Below, in pieces: positions 18,715 through 27,048 of a DNA stretch of 64,000 nt (the stretch's first letter is position 1; each line of letters opens with the position of its first letter). Below the pieces are notes generated by a model. It saw only the letters and a list, made by a program, of their open reading frames with translations. It searched no databases and was not told the origin of the DNA. The DNA is from Lysobacterales bacterium (GTDB lineage Bacteria > Pseudomonadota > Gammaproteobacteria > Xanthomonadales > Xanthomonadaceae), in the NCBI GenBank assembly GCA_014946745.1, contig JADCRD010000003.1:62001-126000 (forward strand), written 5' to 3'. A program made the translations under genes and the position numbers.

Positions 18715-19892
18715 CTGCGATCGCGAAGCTCCAAGGTCTGCGGCGATTGCGCCGAGTCGCCCTCGCGCTGTCGACCCTGCTGGTGCTGGTCGCCTGCACG
18801 CGCGCGCCGGGCGGCGCCGCTGGCGAGGTCGAGTCGAGCGCTCCGGCACCCCTGGCCCGCACCCTGCAGCTCGGCGAGGACACCGAAGGCTTCGACACGG
18901 TCACACCGCGCGCGCTCAGCTTCCCTGCCGACCACGGCGCGCATCCGCGGCATCGCATCGAGTGGTGGTATCTCACCGCGCGGCTTCAAGACGCGCAGGG
19001 CCGGCGCTTTGGCGCGCAGTGGGCGCTGTTCCGCTTCGCGCTGCGGCCGGAAGACGCAGCCACCCGCGCCGACTTCGAGGGCGGGCAGGTTTATATGCTG
19101 CACGCGGCGGTCAGCGATCTTGACCGCGGCGGCTTCCGCCACGTCGAGCGCTTCGCCCGCGGTGCAGCAGGGCTTGCGGGTGTGCAGACCTCGCCCTGGC
19201 GCGGCTGGCTGGGCGACTGCGTGGGTGCGTCTTCCGACGCGCAGCAGCTGCTGCCGCTCACGCTCGACTGCGGTGGCGAGGATTTCCGTTACCGGCTGCA
19301 ACTGTCGGAAGCCGGCCCGCGCGTGCTGCACGGCGAGGGTGGCTACAGCGCGAAGTCGGAGCTGCCCGGCGCCGCCTCGTACTACTACGCGTATCCGTTT
19401 CTCGACGCGCGCGGCGAGATCGAGATCGATGGCGAGACGCATGCGGTGCAGGGCGGCGCCTGGTACGACCACGAATGGACGTCCAGCCTGCTCGGCGACG
19501 ACCAGGTCGGCTGGGACTGGTTCTCGCTGCGCTTCGATTCGGGTGAGGCCTTGATGCTGTTCCACATCCGCGACCAGGCGGGCGCCGTGGTGTCCAGCCG
19601 CGGCAGCTTCATCCACGCCGACGGCCGGGTCGAGCCTTTCGCCGATGGCATGGTGGAAGCCAGCGCGCAACGCCAGTGGCTCAGCCCCAGGACCGGCGTG
19701 CGCTATCCGCTGGGCTGGCGCCTGCGCTCAACGCGCTTCGACTTCGATCTGCAGGTCGACAGCGTGCAGGACGCGCAGGAGCTCGACACCACGGTGCGCT
19801 ACTGGGAGGGCGCGATCGATGCGCGCGGCACCTTGGGCGGGCGCGAGGTGCGGGCCGAGGGCTATCTGGAGCTGACGGGCTACGGGGAGTGA
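18711..19892 (+). CDS. AttH-like lipocalin-fold lipoprotein
   Basis: A 393-residue lipoprotein of the AttH/CrtC (hydroxyneurosporene synthase-like) double-lipocalin family. The start ATG 18711 overlaps the permease stop. A basic N-terminus and a hydrophobic stretch end at LVACTRA, a good lipobox with the lipidated cysteine near residue 29. Family motifs include HRIEWWYLTARL, GQVYMLHAAVSD, YYYAYPFLDARG, GGAWYDHEWTSS and GWDWFSLRFDSGE. The role is probably to receive or hand over a hydrophobic ligand at the membrane for the linked ABC permease; that is inference from the operon. Confidence 0.87.
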   Translation: MTAIAKLQGLRRLRRVALALSTLLVLVACTRAPGGAAGEVESSAPAPLARTLQLGEDTEGFDTVTPRALSFPADHGAHPRHRIEWWYLTARLQDAQGRRFGAQWALFRFALRPEDAATRADFEGGQVYMLHAAVSDLDRGGFRHVERFARGAAGLAGVQTSPWRGWLGDCVGASSDAQQLLPLTLDCGGEDFRYRLQLSEAGPRVLHGEGGYSAKSELPGAASYYYAYPFLDARGEIEIDGETHAVQGGAWYDHEWTSSLLGDDQVGWDWFSLRFDSGEALMLFHIRDQAGAVVSSRGSFIHADGRVEPFADGMVEASAQRQWLSPRTGVRYPLGWRLRSTRFDFDLQVDSVQDAQELDTTVRYWEGAIDARGTLGGREVRAEGYLELTGYGE

Positions 19893-19900
19893 GCTTCCAG

Positions 19901-19946
19901 CTTCCCTTCTCCCCGCGGGAGAAGGTGGCGCGCAGCGCTGGATGAG
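19901..19946. repeat. CCTTCTCCC/GGGAGAAGG hairpin repeat
   Basis: CCTTCTCCC (19905-19913) pairs with GGGAGAAGG (19917-19925), followed by GTGGCGCGCAGCGCTGG. It belongs to the same general class as the CCTCTCCC hairpins at 26346, 31085 and 31330. It sits just after the AttH-like stop and could act as an mRNA 3' hairpin. Confidence 0.6.
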
Positions 19947-20022
19947 GGGCCTTGCAGCGCGCGGCGATGTGGCCTGCATGCAGATCCGCTTGCACCCAGC
20001 TTGCGCGGAATGCCCGCAGCGC

Positions 20023-20856
20023 CTAACCCGCTGTCGGCAGCGCGCAGCTCTGCAGCGATTCGCCGCTCGCCTGCGCCCACGCGTCGGCGGCCACCGGCTG
20101 CGGCGTCTGCGGAAACGCGATGTGCGCCACCACGTTCTCGCGCGCGCTCTCGCGGATGTTGGTCATGCCCTCGAAGCGCAGCAGCCACTGATCGGCGTCG
20201 CGGTAGATCACATCGATGGCCGGCGCGAACAGCCCGAACACGCCGCTCAGCGACAGCCGCATGCGGCTGGCGGCCTCGCCTTGGATCTGCAGCGCCTCGA
20301 CCTTGCTCAGCCGGAAGCCGTAGCTGCGCGCTCGCGAGGGCACCAGGAAATCGATGGGCACGCTTTCGCCGGCCTGCAGCTGCGCCCAATGCTGACGCAC
20401 GAAGGGCTCGAAGCCGGCGTCGGCGACGATCGACTCGATGTCCTCCAGCGGCGTCTGGTGGGCGCGCTCGCCGGCCCCACCGAACACGATCCAGGCCTCA
20501 CCCTCACGGCGCAGGCCCTCGCGGTAGTCGAGCCGCGCATCGACCAGCTCGAAGGCGGGCGCGAAGGGCTGTGCGCCGTACTCGACCTGCTTGCGCGCGA
20601 ACGGCGTGCCGTCGGCGCAGCGGTACAGCACCAGTCGCTCGACCGGCTGCCCGGCCTGCTCGCGCAGCAGGTGTTCTTCGACATAGATCAGCGCGCCGCT
20701 GTCGGGCGCGCGGGCTTCGCCGGCGTAGCGGAGCAGGCGCGCGCCCTCGCCGGGCTCCGGCACGGCGGCGTCGGCGACAGTGAGCGATGCGCCCAGGCCC
20801 AGCGCGAGCAGGGCACGGGGCAACAGACGGAGCGGAGGAGGGCTGAGGCTGGGCAT
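20023..20856 (-). CDS. Secreted protein of unknown function
   Basis: A 277-residue protein that I do not recognise. It has a clear signal peptide (LLPRALLALGLGASLTVADA, cleavage near residue 30). The mature part begins with an RYAGEARAPDSGALIYVEEH strand pattern. It then contains FARKQVEYGAQPFAPAFELVD, IVFGGAGERAHQTPLEDIES and IDVIYRDADQWLLRFEGMTNIR, predicted mostly beta. It is probably periplasmic. The minus-strand alcohol dehydrogenase lies 84 bases upstream and may share a transcript. Confidence 0.7.
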   Translation of the reverse strand: MPSLSPPPLRLLPRALLALGLGASLTVADAAVPEPGEGARLLRYAGEARAPDSGALIYVEEHLLREQAGQPVERLVLYRCADGTPFARKQVEYGAQPFAPAFELVDARLDYREGLRREGEAWIVFGGAGERAHQTPLEDIESIVADAGFEPFVRQHWAQLQAGESVPIDFLVPSRARSYGFRLSKVEALQIQGEAASRMRLSLSGVFGLFAPAIDVIYRDADQWLLRFEGMTNIRESARENVVAHIAFPQTPQPVAADAWAQASGESLQSCALPTAG

Positions 20857-20940
20857 ATCCGCATGCTTGAGCAGGCCGACGTAAGCCGGCGTGCAGACCG
20901 CGTGCGCAGCGCGTCAAGGCGCGCACGCGGCCCGATCGCC

Positions 20941-21996
20941 TTACGCCGCCTGCAGGGTCGACATATCGATGACGAAGCGGTAGCGCACGTCGTTCTTCAG
21001 CAGGCGCTCCCAGGCCTGGTTGATGTCGGCCATGGCGACCGTCTCGATGTCGGCCAGCACGCCGTGCTGGGCGCAGAAATCCAGCATCTCCTGGGTCTCG
21101 GCGATGCCGCCGATCAGCGAGCCGGCCAGGCGACGACGGCGGCCAATGATGGCGAAGGGATGCACCGGCAGGGCTTCCTCCGGCACGCCGACCAGTACCA
21201 GGGTGCCGTCGGTGCGCAGCAGATTCAGCGCGCTGTTCAGATCGTGCACCGCCGACACGGTGTCGAGGATCAGGTCGAAGCGCCCGGCGGCGGCCTTCAT
21301 CGCCTTGGCGTCGGTGCTGACCAGAAAATCGTGCGCACCCAGCTCGGCGGCATCCGCGCGCTTGCGCTCGGAGGTCGAGATCACGGTCACCTCGGCCCCC
21401 ATGGCGCGGGCGATGCGCACGCCGACATGGCCCAGCCCACCCAGGCCCATCACCGCGACCTTCCTGCCCGGCCCGCAGCCGAAGCGCTTCAGCGGCGAAT
21501 AGGTGGTGATGCCGGCGCACAGCAGCGGCGCGGCGCGGTCCAGCGGCAGGGCCTCGGGCACGCGCACCACGAAGGCCTGATCGACCGTGATGCGCTGGCT
21601 GTAGCCGCCGAAGGTCATCGTTTTGCCGTCCTGCTCGAAGCCGTTGTAGGTCATCGACGCGCCCTTGTCGCAGAACTGCTCCTCGCCGGCCGCGCACTGC
21701 TCGCAGGTCCGACAGGAATCGACCATGCAGCCAACGCCAACGCGGTCACCGACCTTGTAGGCGTCGACCTTGGCGCCAACCGCGCTGACATGGCCGACGA
21801 TCTCGTGCCCCGGCACCATCGGGAACAGCGCCGGCCCCCAGTCCTCGCGCGCCTGGTGCAGATCGGAATGGCAGACCCCGCAGTAGGCGATCTCGATCAG
21901 CACGTCGGTCGGCCCGACTTCGCGACGGTCGAGCTTGAAGGGTGCGAGTGCGGCCTTGGCGGAGGGAGCGGCGTAGGACAGGGTGGGGTGGGGCAT
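20941..21996 (-). CDS. Zinc-dependent alcohol dehydrogenase / aldehyde reductase (YahK-like)
   Basis: Medium-chain dehydrogenase of 351 residues, probably an NADPH-dependent aldehyde reductase. Catalytic zinc ligands are C39 and H43 (CGVCHSD), then H64-E65 (GHE), with a later cysteine in PLLCAGITTY. Structural zinc cysteines are C95, C98, C101 and C109. The Rossmann motif is GLGGLGHVGV, and the STSERKR stretch after the second strand has the small and basic residues that favour NADP over NAD. These features match the cinnamyl-alcohol-dehydrogenase-like YahK/AdhC group. Confidence 0.92.
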   Translation of the reverse strand: MPHPTLSYAAPSAKAALAPFKLDRREVGPTDVLIEIAYCGVCHSDLHQAREDWGPALFPMVPGHEIVGHVSAVGAKVDAYKVGDRVGVGCMVDSCRTCEQCAAGEEQFCDKGASMTYNGFEQDGKTMTFGGYSQRITVDQAFVVRVPEALPLDRAAPLLCAGITTYSPLKRFGCGPGRKVAVMGLGGLGHVGVRIARAMGAEVTVISTSERKRADAAELGAHDFLVSTDAKAMKAAAGRFDLILDTVSAVHDLNSALNLLRTDGTLVLVGVPEEALPVHPFAIIGRRRRLAGSLIGGIAETQEMLDFCAQHGVLADIETVAMADINQAWERLLKNDVRYRFVIDMSTLQAA

Positions 21997-22064
21997 GGGG
22001 AAGCTCCGGCGGATTCGTCAGGCCATGCTAGATCACTGAATGCAGTCGCGGCGTCGTCGCTGCG

Positions 22065-22185
22065 TTCGAGCCCCTCTCCCCCGGAGCGGTTCGGCGCCGC
22101 TCAGCGGCTGCCAGTGGCAACCGCTGACGCCGAGAGCTCGAGCGAAGCGAAGGCCGAGGGCTTGGGGTGAGGGCTGGGCGAAGCG
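22065..22185. repeat. Dispersed repeat of the CCCCTCTCCC / AGCGAAGCGAAGG type
   Basis: The stretch shares GGCTGCCxGTGGCA, GAGCGAAGCGAAGG and GGGTGAGGGCTGGGCGA blocks with copies near 31080-31215 and 26341-26400. It is not independent coding DNA, yet the end of the neighbouring minus-strand gene reads through it. Confidence 0.6.
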
Positions 22186-23381
22186 ATCACTTCAAACGTC
22201 GCGGAGCATCGCCTCTCGTCTTTCCGCCCGTGTGTCGTCTTGGACGAAGCGCAGAGCATTCGATCCGCCCTTCGCCCAGAACGTCTCTCCGCGCCGCCCA
22301 TGCCGCGGGCATGCACGGAGCGCGCGACGGACGGATTCCGTCTGATCAAGGGCGAATGCGGCGCAGTGGATGCCTCGCAGGGCTTGAGCCGAAGCGGCTC
22401 CGTGATCTCCTGCAGCAGACGTTCGCCAAAGCCGTCAGGCCTGCCCGCCAGCTGCGGAAACTGCGGCTCCCATGGGCTCTGCTCGAAGTGCTGACGATAA
22501 AGTGACTCCACTTCGTCGACCTGGTCTGGGCTGAGCGGCCTGCCATGCACCTCGCGCCAGTCGTCGCCGCCCAGATAGGCACGCCGAAACAGGGCGGAGG
22601 CGACCTCGGGCTTGCGCCAGTCCTCCGGCATCACGCCGGCAAGGGCATCCGCGCCGGAATGGGCGCCGACCCAAGCGAGGAGCACGTCGGGATGGCCTGC
22701 GTCGAAGGCGAGCCGGAACAGTTGCCATGCATGCAGTCGGTACATCGCGTAGAGCTGCGGATCGCGCACCAGATCGCCCGGCTGCGCCGCGATGGAAACG
22801 AACTGAGCGGCCGACTGCACGTTTCCCTGCAGGGCAGCGGTCAGGTGGTAGCGGGGCAATTCGTGCTTCACCTCGGGAGCGACGCGCGCGCAGCCTTCGA
22901 CCAGACGCCTGCCGCGCTCCAGCTGGCGAGTCAGCTCCGGCAGCAGAGCGCTCACGTCTTGGTGCTCAGCCGCGCGCAGCGCAAGCAGCTCCGACCAGTT
23001 TCGCGCGCCCCAGAAACCCAGCTTCTCGCAGCGCACAAGCTCGTTGCCGATGCGGCAGGCCGCCATGGCCTCGCCCGCGCGAGCGGCTGCATCAAGCTGC
23101 GCGATGACCCGGTCCACCGGGGTGTCGTCGGGCAGCAGGGCAGCGGCGCTGGCGGTGGCCACGCTCTGCTTCGTGTCCGTGCGGGTCGGCGCGCTGCTGA
23201 AGGCGGCGCTGGGATCAGCGCGATCCGGCGCGCGCACCTGCGCAGTCTCCGCTGCGCTTGGCGTCGCCGTAGGCCCTGCGTGGCTGGAAAGGTCTGTGCG
23301 GGAGGCGTCGAGATGCCAACCGGCCGCGAGCGCGGCAATGACCAGCGCTGTCCCAAGAAGGACGCGAGAGTGGAGGGTCAT
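22101..23381 (-). CDS. Four-cysteine envelope protein, paralogue A, with repeat-derived C-terminal tail
   Basis: First of three tandem paralogues; family not recognised. The start MTLHSRVLLG at 23381 is chosen because it opens an N-terminal hydrophobic anchor or signal (VLLGTALVIAALAAGW). A low-complexity linker precedes the conserved core: VDRVIAQLDAAARAGEAMAA, CRIGNELVRCEKL, EGCARVAPEVKHELPRYHL, GDLVRDPQLYAMYRLHAWQL, GHPDVLLAW, and VMPEDWRKPEV. Four cysteines shared with the paralogues (in AACRIG, VRC, GCARV, KPCE) suggest two disulfides. The helical pattern resembles SEL1/TPR-like solenoids. Copies B and C stop within 14 residues of their KPCE/RPCE. This one runs on for 90 residues into dispersed repeat sequence, so the original stop seems to have been lost. 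426 residues. Confidence 0.75.
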   Translation of the reverse strand: MTLHSRVLLGTALVIAALAAGWHLDASRTDLSSHAGPTATPSAAETAQVRAPDRADPSAAFSSAPTRTDTKQSVATASAAALLPDDTPVDRVIAQLDAAARAGEAMAACRIGNELVRCEKLGFWGARNWSELLALRAAEHQDVSALLPELTRQLERGRRLVEGCARVAPEVKHELPRYHLTAALQGNVQSAAQFVSIAAQPGDLVRDPQLYAMYRLHAWQLFRLAFDAGHPDVLLAWVGAHSGADALAGVMPEDWRKPEVASALFRRAYLGGDDWREVHGRPLSPDQVDEVESLYRQHFEQSPWEPQFPQLAGRPDGFGERLLQEITEPLRLKPCEASTAPHSPLIRRNPSVARSVHARGMGGAERRSGRRADRMLCASSKTTHGRKDERRCSATFEVIASPSPHPKPSAFASLELSASAVATGSR

Positions 23382-23719
23382 GCAAGGCAGACAGGCAAGC
23401 ACCCAAAGGTGCGGAGACCGAACAGACTGCGCAGTTGCTGTGGAGTTCCGTGGGCGTGCTCGCGTGGCCGGTGAGCGGCGTTGTTCCATGGGACATCAGG
23501 GAAGCGGTCAAGCGGAGCGCAGGCGCTTATAGCGATGGATGGCCAGTCATCGGGCGCATGGAAAGGCTGATCGACAGCGATCGCTCACCTCTTCGAACAA
23601 CGCAGCAACGAAGCCAGGCCCAGGCGAATACCGCGCTCACGCTGGGCCAGGGTGCACGCTAAGGGCATCGGGCGGCCCTGTCCGCTTGCGGCGATCCTCA
23701 TGCCTATGCGCATCAGGAT

Positions 23720-24745
23720 TCATCCGCTGCTCGACTCGCAGGGTTTCAGGCGAATCTGTTCCTCCACCTGATCGAGCAGGTAGCGCTGCGGGTCCCAGGG
23801 CTGCGTCTGCGGCGGTACGTACTGTGGCTCCCAGCGGCCCTGTTCAAACCGCTGGCGATACAGGTCTTCCACCTCTGCGGCCTGCTCCGGGCTCAGCTGC
23901 TGGGGCTGTATCGCCGGCGACCGAGGGTCTCGAAATACAACGCGTTGGGCCAGGGTCTGGGCCACTTCCGGCTTGCGCCATTCCTCGGGCAGGACACCCC
24001 CGAGCATATGGTTGCCGCGACTTGCCTGCGCCCAAGCAAGAAGCACGTCGGGGTGACCGGCTTCGAAGGCCTGCAGAAACAGCGGCCAGGCGTGGGCGCG
24101 ATACAGCGCGTACAGCTGGGGATCACGCACCAGATCGCCAGGGTCGATGGCGATGCCCGTAGCGAACTGGGCTGCCGAGTGGATGTTGCCGCCGAGCGCT
24201 GCTACCAGGTGGTAGCGCGGCAGCTCACGGCGGACCTGGGGCGCGACGCGCGCGCACGCGTCACGCAGCTGGGCGCCACGCGCCAGCAATCGATCCAGCT
24301 CGGCGAACATGGCCTCGCCGGTGTCCGGGCCCAGCTCGGTCTGAGCCGCCTGACTGAGCCAGCGCGACTCGTCCCAGTACTGCATCTTCAGGCAACGCTG
24401 CAGCTCGCTGCCGACCCGGCAGGCCGCTCGCGCCTCGCCCGCCCGCGCACGTGCATCCAGCGCCGCGATGACCTGGTCCACCGCCACATCGTCCGGCGGA
24501 AGCGGCGCCTCTTGGGCCGGTGCCAGCCGCGCTGGGTGCGGCGCAGGACTGCGCGTGGCCGAGTCGAAGACCGTGGCCGCATTCGCGGTTTCGATCTCCG
24601 GTTCTTGCGGCACGGAGGCTTCCCTTGTCTCGAGGGTGTCCGCGGAAGGCTCATGTGCCGGCTTGGCCGGCCAGACGTGCCAAAGCACGAGGAGTGTGCA
24701 GACGAGCAGTGCAGCAAGCGCTGCGCGAAGCAGGGAAGGGGACAT
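23720..24745 (-). CDS. Four-cysteine envelope protein, paralogue B
   Basis: Second of the tandem paralogues, 341 residues from the ATG at 24745 (MSPSLLRAALAAL); an alternative ATG at 24781 would add 12 residues. A single N-terminal hydrophobic helix (about 4-20) is followed by an acidic and proline-rich linker and the conserved domain. Blocks are VDQVIAALDARARAGEARAA, CRVGSELQRC, DACARVAPQVRRELPRYHLV, GDLVRDPQLYALYRAHAWPL, GHPDVLLAWA and VLPEEWRKPEV. It ends IRLKPCESSSG, probably the ancestral end of the family. Periplasmic localisation is inferred from the anchor and conserved cysteines. No enzyme motif was found. Confidence 0.75.
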   Translation of the reverse strand: MSPSLLRAALAALLVCTLLVLWHVWPAKPAHEPSADTLETREASVPQEPEIETANAATVFDSATRSPAPHPARLAPAQEAPLPPDDVAVDQVIAALDARARAGEARAACRVGSELQRCLKMQYWDESRWLSQAAQTELGPDTGEAMFAELDRLLARGAQLRDACARVAPQVRRELPRYHLVAALGGNIHSAAQFATGIAIDPGDLVRDPQLYALYRAHAWPLFLQAFEAGHPDVLLAWAQASRGNHMLGGVLPEEWRKPEVAQTLAQRVVFRDPRSPAIQPQQLSPEQAAEVEDLYRQRFEQGRWEPQYVPPQTQPWDPQRYLLDQVEEQIRLKPCESSSG

Positions 24746-24984
24746 GAAGGACCTGCAGAACGAAGGACGGAATCCGCCCATGCGGACAGCATGGACGGCA
24801 GAAGGTTACGCGTCGGACTATGCCGCGCCGAGCGCTTCAATGCCATGACATGCCACGCGACGCCAAAGGACTGGCAGCTCGGCGATACGTGGGCTGGGTT
24901 CTTCTTCTGACGAGACCGGACCGCAGTGCCCTGGGAGAGACCTGCGCCGGAGGCGCCGGCGCTCTGCCCGAGAACGCGCGAGCG

Positions 24985-25146
24985 GCTAGCAGCTTGTTGA
25001 AAAGCTCCCATCCGGGGAGTCTTTCAAGTCGGCGGTCCGGTGCAGGTCCGTACCGCCTCACGACACATCAATCGCATACGCGCTTGCTTCGTCGTCCCGG
25101 CCATCCCTGGCCGGACTTGCAGGCCGCTCTTCAACAGCCTGCTAGC
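24985..25146. mobile_element. 162-bp MITE-like element with 21-bp imperfect terminal inverted repeats
   Basis: GCTAGCAG followed by TTGTTGAAAAGC at the left end (24985-25005) is matched in inverse by GCTCTTCAACAG and CTGCTAGC at the right end (25126-25146), with three mismatches in 21 bp. The interior has no usable reading frame. No clear target duplication was seen. The right end contributes the TAG that stops paralogue C. The flanking gap 24746-24984 shows nothing else. Confidence 0.6.
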
Positions 25147-26164
25147 CCTCCGACAGGCCGGCGGTTTCGCAGGGTCGTGGACGATGCGCGTCCTGCAGCA
25201 CGTGCAGCTCCCGCTCTGCGCCGGCAAGGCCAACGCCGGTCGAGTGCTGGCCCTGCCAGCGCGCGTTGGCGAAGCGCGTCTGGTAGATCTGTTCGGCCTC
25301 CTGCTGCAGCGCACGGGCCCCGGCCGACTGGCCTGGGTCAATCGGAACTGAACCCGGTCGGTGCACGCGCATCATCAGCGCACCCGCCAGCTCGGGCCGG
25401 CGCCATGCGTCCGGCATGACGCCCCAGAGGGGCATCAAGCGCGCGCTCGAATTGCTGTAAACGACGGCGGCGGACCAGGTTTCCAGGGCGTCAGGGTGCC
25501 CCGCTTCGAAGGCCAGCTCGAACAGGCGCCAGGCATGCGCGCGGTACAGCGCATACAGCTGCGGATCGCGCACCAGATCGCCCGCATTGACCGCCGCCCC
25601 TGCGAACTGGGCGGCCGAGTGCGGATTGCCCTGCAGCGCCGCCACCAGATGGTAGCGGGGCAGGTCTTTCTGAACGCTGGGGGCGACACGTGCACAGTCC
25701 TCGATGAGCCGTCGCCCTTCCGCGAGGATTGCCTGGCGTCGCTCGGCAGGCAATTCGCCTGCCGGCAAGTGTGTGGCGTATGCCTCCCAGTGTTCCATGC
25801 GTTGGCAGCGCTGCAGCTCGCTGCCGATCCGGCAGGCGGCACGCGCGTCACCGGCACGTGCGCGCGCATCCAGCGCAGCGATGACCTGGTCGACCGGCGT
25901 ACCGTCCGGGGGTAAGGCGCGCAGGAACTCCGCGGGTTGCAGACCCGCGCGGCTCCCCGATGGTGGGAACACCGGATCGCGCAGCGCGCGCTCCTGAGGC
26001 CTTGGCATCAGGGCATCCGGACGCAAGGCCATTGCGTCGTCGCGCGCTTGCCTGAGCTGATCTCCAGGGGCGTTCCCGCCGCCCTGCAGCAGGAGAAGCA
26101 CCACACTGAGGCCGAGCCCCAGGGCCAGACCGAGCCGAAGTGCGGGTTGGAAGCGGCGTGCCAT
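25142..26164 (-). CDS. Four-cysteine envelope protein, paralogue C
   Basis: Third paralogue, 340 residues from ATG 26164, which has a GGAG seven to eight bases upstream and opens MARRFQPALRLGLALGLGLS, a membrane anchor. The longer frame to 26281 is less likely. The conserved core has VDQVIAALDARARAGDARAA, CRIGSELQRCQRM, DCARVAPSVQKDLPRYHLV, GDLVRDPQLYALYRAHAWRL, GHPDALETW and VMPDAWRRPEL. Compared with B it has an insertion around VYSNSSARLMPLW and a diverged end, RPRPCETAGLSEG, whose stop codon lies inside the MITE-like element. The three genes share orientation and spacing, suggesting local duplication. Confidence 0.75.
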   Translation of the reverse strand: MARRFQPALRLGLALGLGLSVVLLLLQGGGNAPGDQLRQARDDAMALRPDALMPRPQERALRDPVFPPSGSRAGLQPAEFLRALPPDGTPVDQVIAALDARARAGDARAACRIGSELQRCQRMEHWEAYATHLPAGELPAERRQAILAEGRRLIEDCARVAPSVQKDLPRYHLVAALQGNPHSAAQFAGAAVNAGDLVRDPQLYALYRAHAWRLFELAFEAGHPDALETWSAAVVYSNSSARLMPLWGVMPDAWRRPELAGALMMRVHRPGSVPIDPGQSAGARALQQEAEQIYQTRFANARWQGQHSTGVGLAGAERELHVLQDAHRPRPCETAGLSEG

Positions 26165-26340
26165 GGCGGACTCCGGTGTCTGGACTGGCGTGGATCGAAT
26201 CACTCTGGAATTGCGCTCGAACGAGGTGTGACGCGCACGGATGCCGCGTTGCCTCAGTGGCTTGGCCTGAGGCGCAGACATCGCCCGGCGAAGCGCATGA
26301 AAGCAGGCCTGCCCTGCAGGGCTTTACCCTTTGCGCGTTC

Positions 26341-26380
26341 GGGCTCCTCTCCCGTCGGGAGAGGGATTGGGGTGAGGGCT
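26341..26380. repeat. CCTCTCCCG/CGGGAGAGG hairpin repeat
   Basis: CCTCTCCCG (26346-26354) and CGGGAGAGG pair around a short loop and are followed by GATTGGGGTGAGGGCTGGGC. It lies in the 884-bp gap 26165-27048, which has no gene and is almost wholly repeat-derived. Confidence 0.6.
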
Positions 26381-26566
26381 GGGCGAGGCGCGCGCTCCGG
26401 ATCTCGCCGAGCATGTCGACTCGGCTCTCGCCTCGCTTGCTGCTTGTCGCGTCTCGCTCCAGCAGATCGCAAGCGCTTTCGCTCAGCCCTTCGGGTGGGG
26501 CGAAGAACGCACCCAAAGCCTTTCGCTTCGGTCAGCACCGCGAGCAAGCGGAACCGGGGCGAGCGT

Positions 26567-26734
26567 GGAGCTCATGGTGGGTCAAGACCCACCCTATGGG
26601 CTTGGAGGACCGAGGCCTAAGCGGAGCTCACGGTGGGTCGAGACCCACCCCATGGGCTTGAAGGGCCGAGGCCTAAGCGGAGCTCATGGCGGGTCGAGAC
26701 CCACCCCATGAGTCGGATAGGGTGGGTCTTGACC
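26567..26734. repeat. Three 56-bp tandem units, each with the 18-bp palindrome
   Basis: The palindrome GGTGGGTCaaGACCCACC occurs at 26576, 26632 and 26688, exactly 56 bp apart, each followed by CCCATGGG or CTATGGG, then GGCCGAGGCCTAAGCGGAGC. Bases between palindromes are nearly identical. Confidence 0.8.
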
Positions 26735-26908
26735 CACCGTGCGCGGCGTTTGCCTCTGGCGCCGGGTTAGCGGGATTTGCGCATTGCCATCGCAATGCAG
26801 TGATGCCGAGGCCAGCGTCGGGCTCCGGTGGGTCAAGACCCACCCTATGAGTCTCGCGACGAAGTCGGGTCGAGCGCAGCGACGCGCCTCGGTGGGTCAA
26901 GACCTACC
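26721..26908. repeat. Three further copies of the 18-bp palindrome
   Basis: Copies at 26721-26738 (centre TT), 26827-26844 (centre AA) and 26891-26908 (GACCTACC variant). These are the last repeats before the Yip1-Mac operon. Confidence 0.8.
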
Positions 26909-27048
26909 GTGTGCGGCGCACGGGTGGCTGATGCATGGGCCGCGTCGCCGACCGTTCCCCACGCCGTGAAACCGCTGATCACATTTTTCCGGCAGCCGCG
27001 TCTGGCCCCGGGCACGCTCACTGTGCACACGTATCCGGGGAGACCACC

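Noticed and set aside
15502-18849. 1115-codon open frame antisense to the ABC operon
   Set aside because: Low-complexity Q, R and A-rich translation; it spans three convincing plus-strand genes.
26567-26734. CRISPR-like spacing of the palindromes
   Set aside because: The 38-bp stretches between palindromes are nearly identical to each other, so they are tandem repeats and not spacers.
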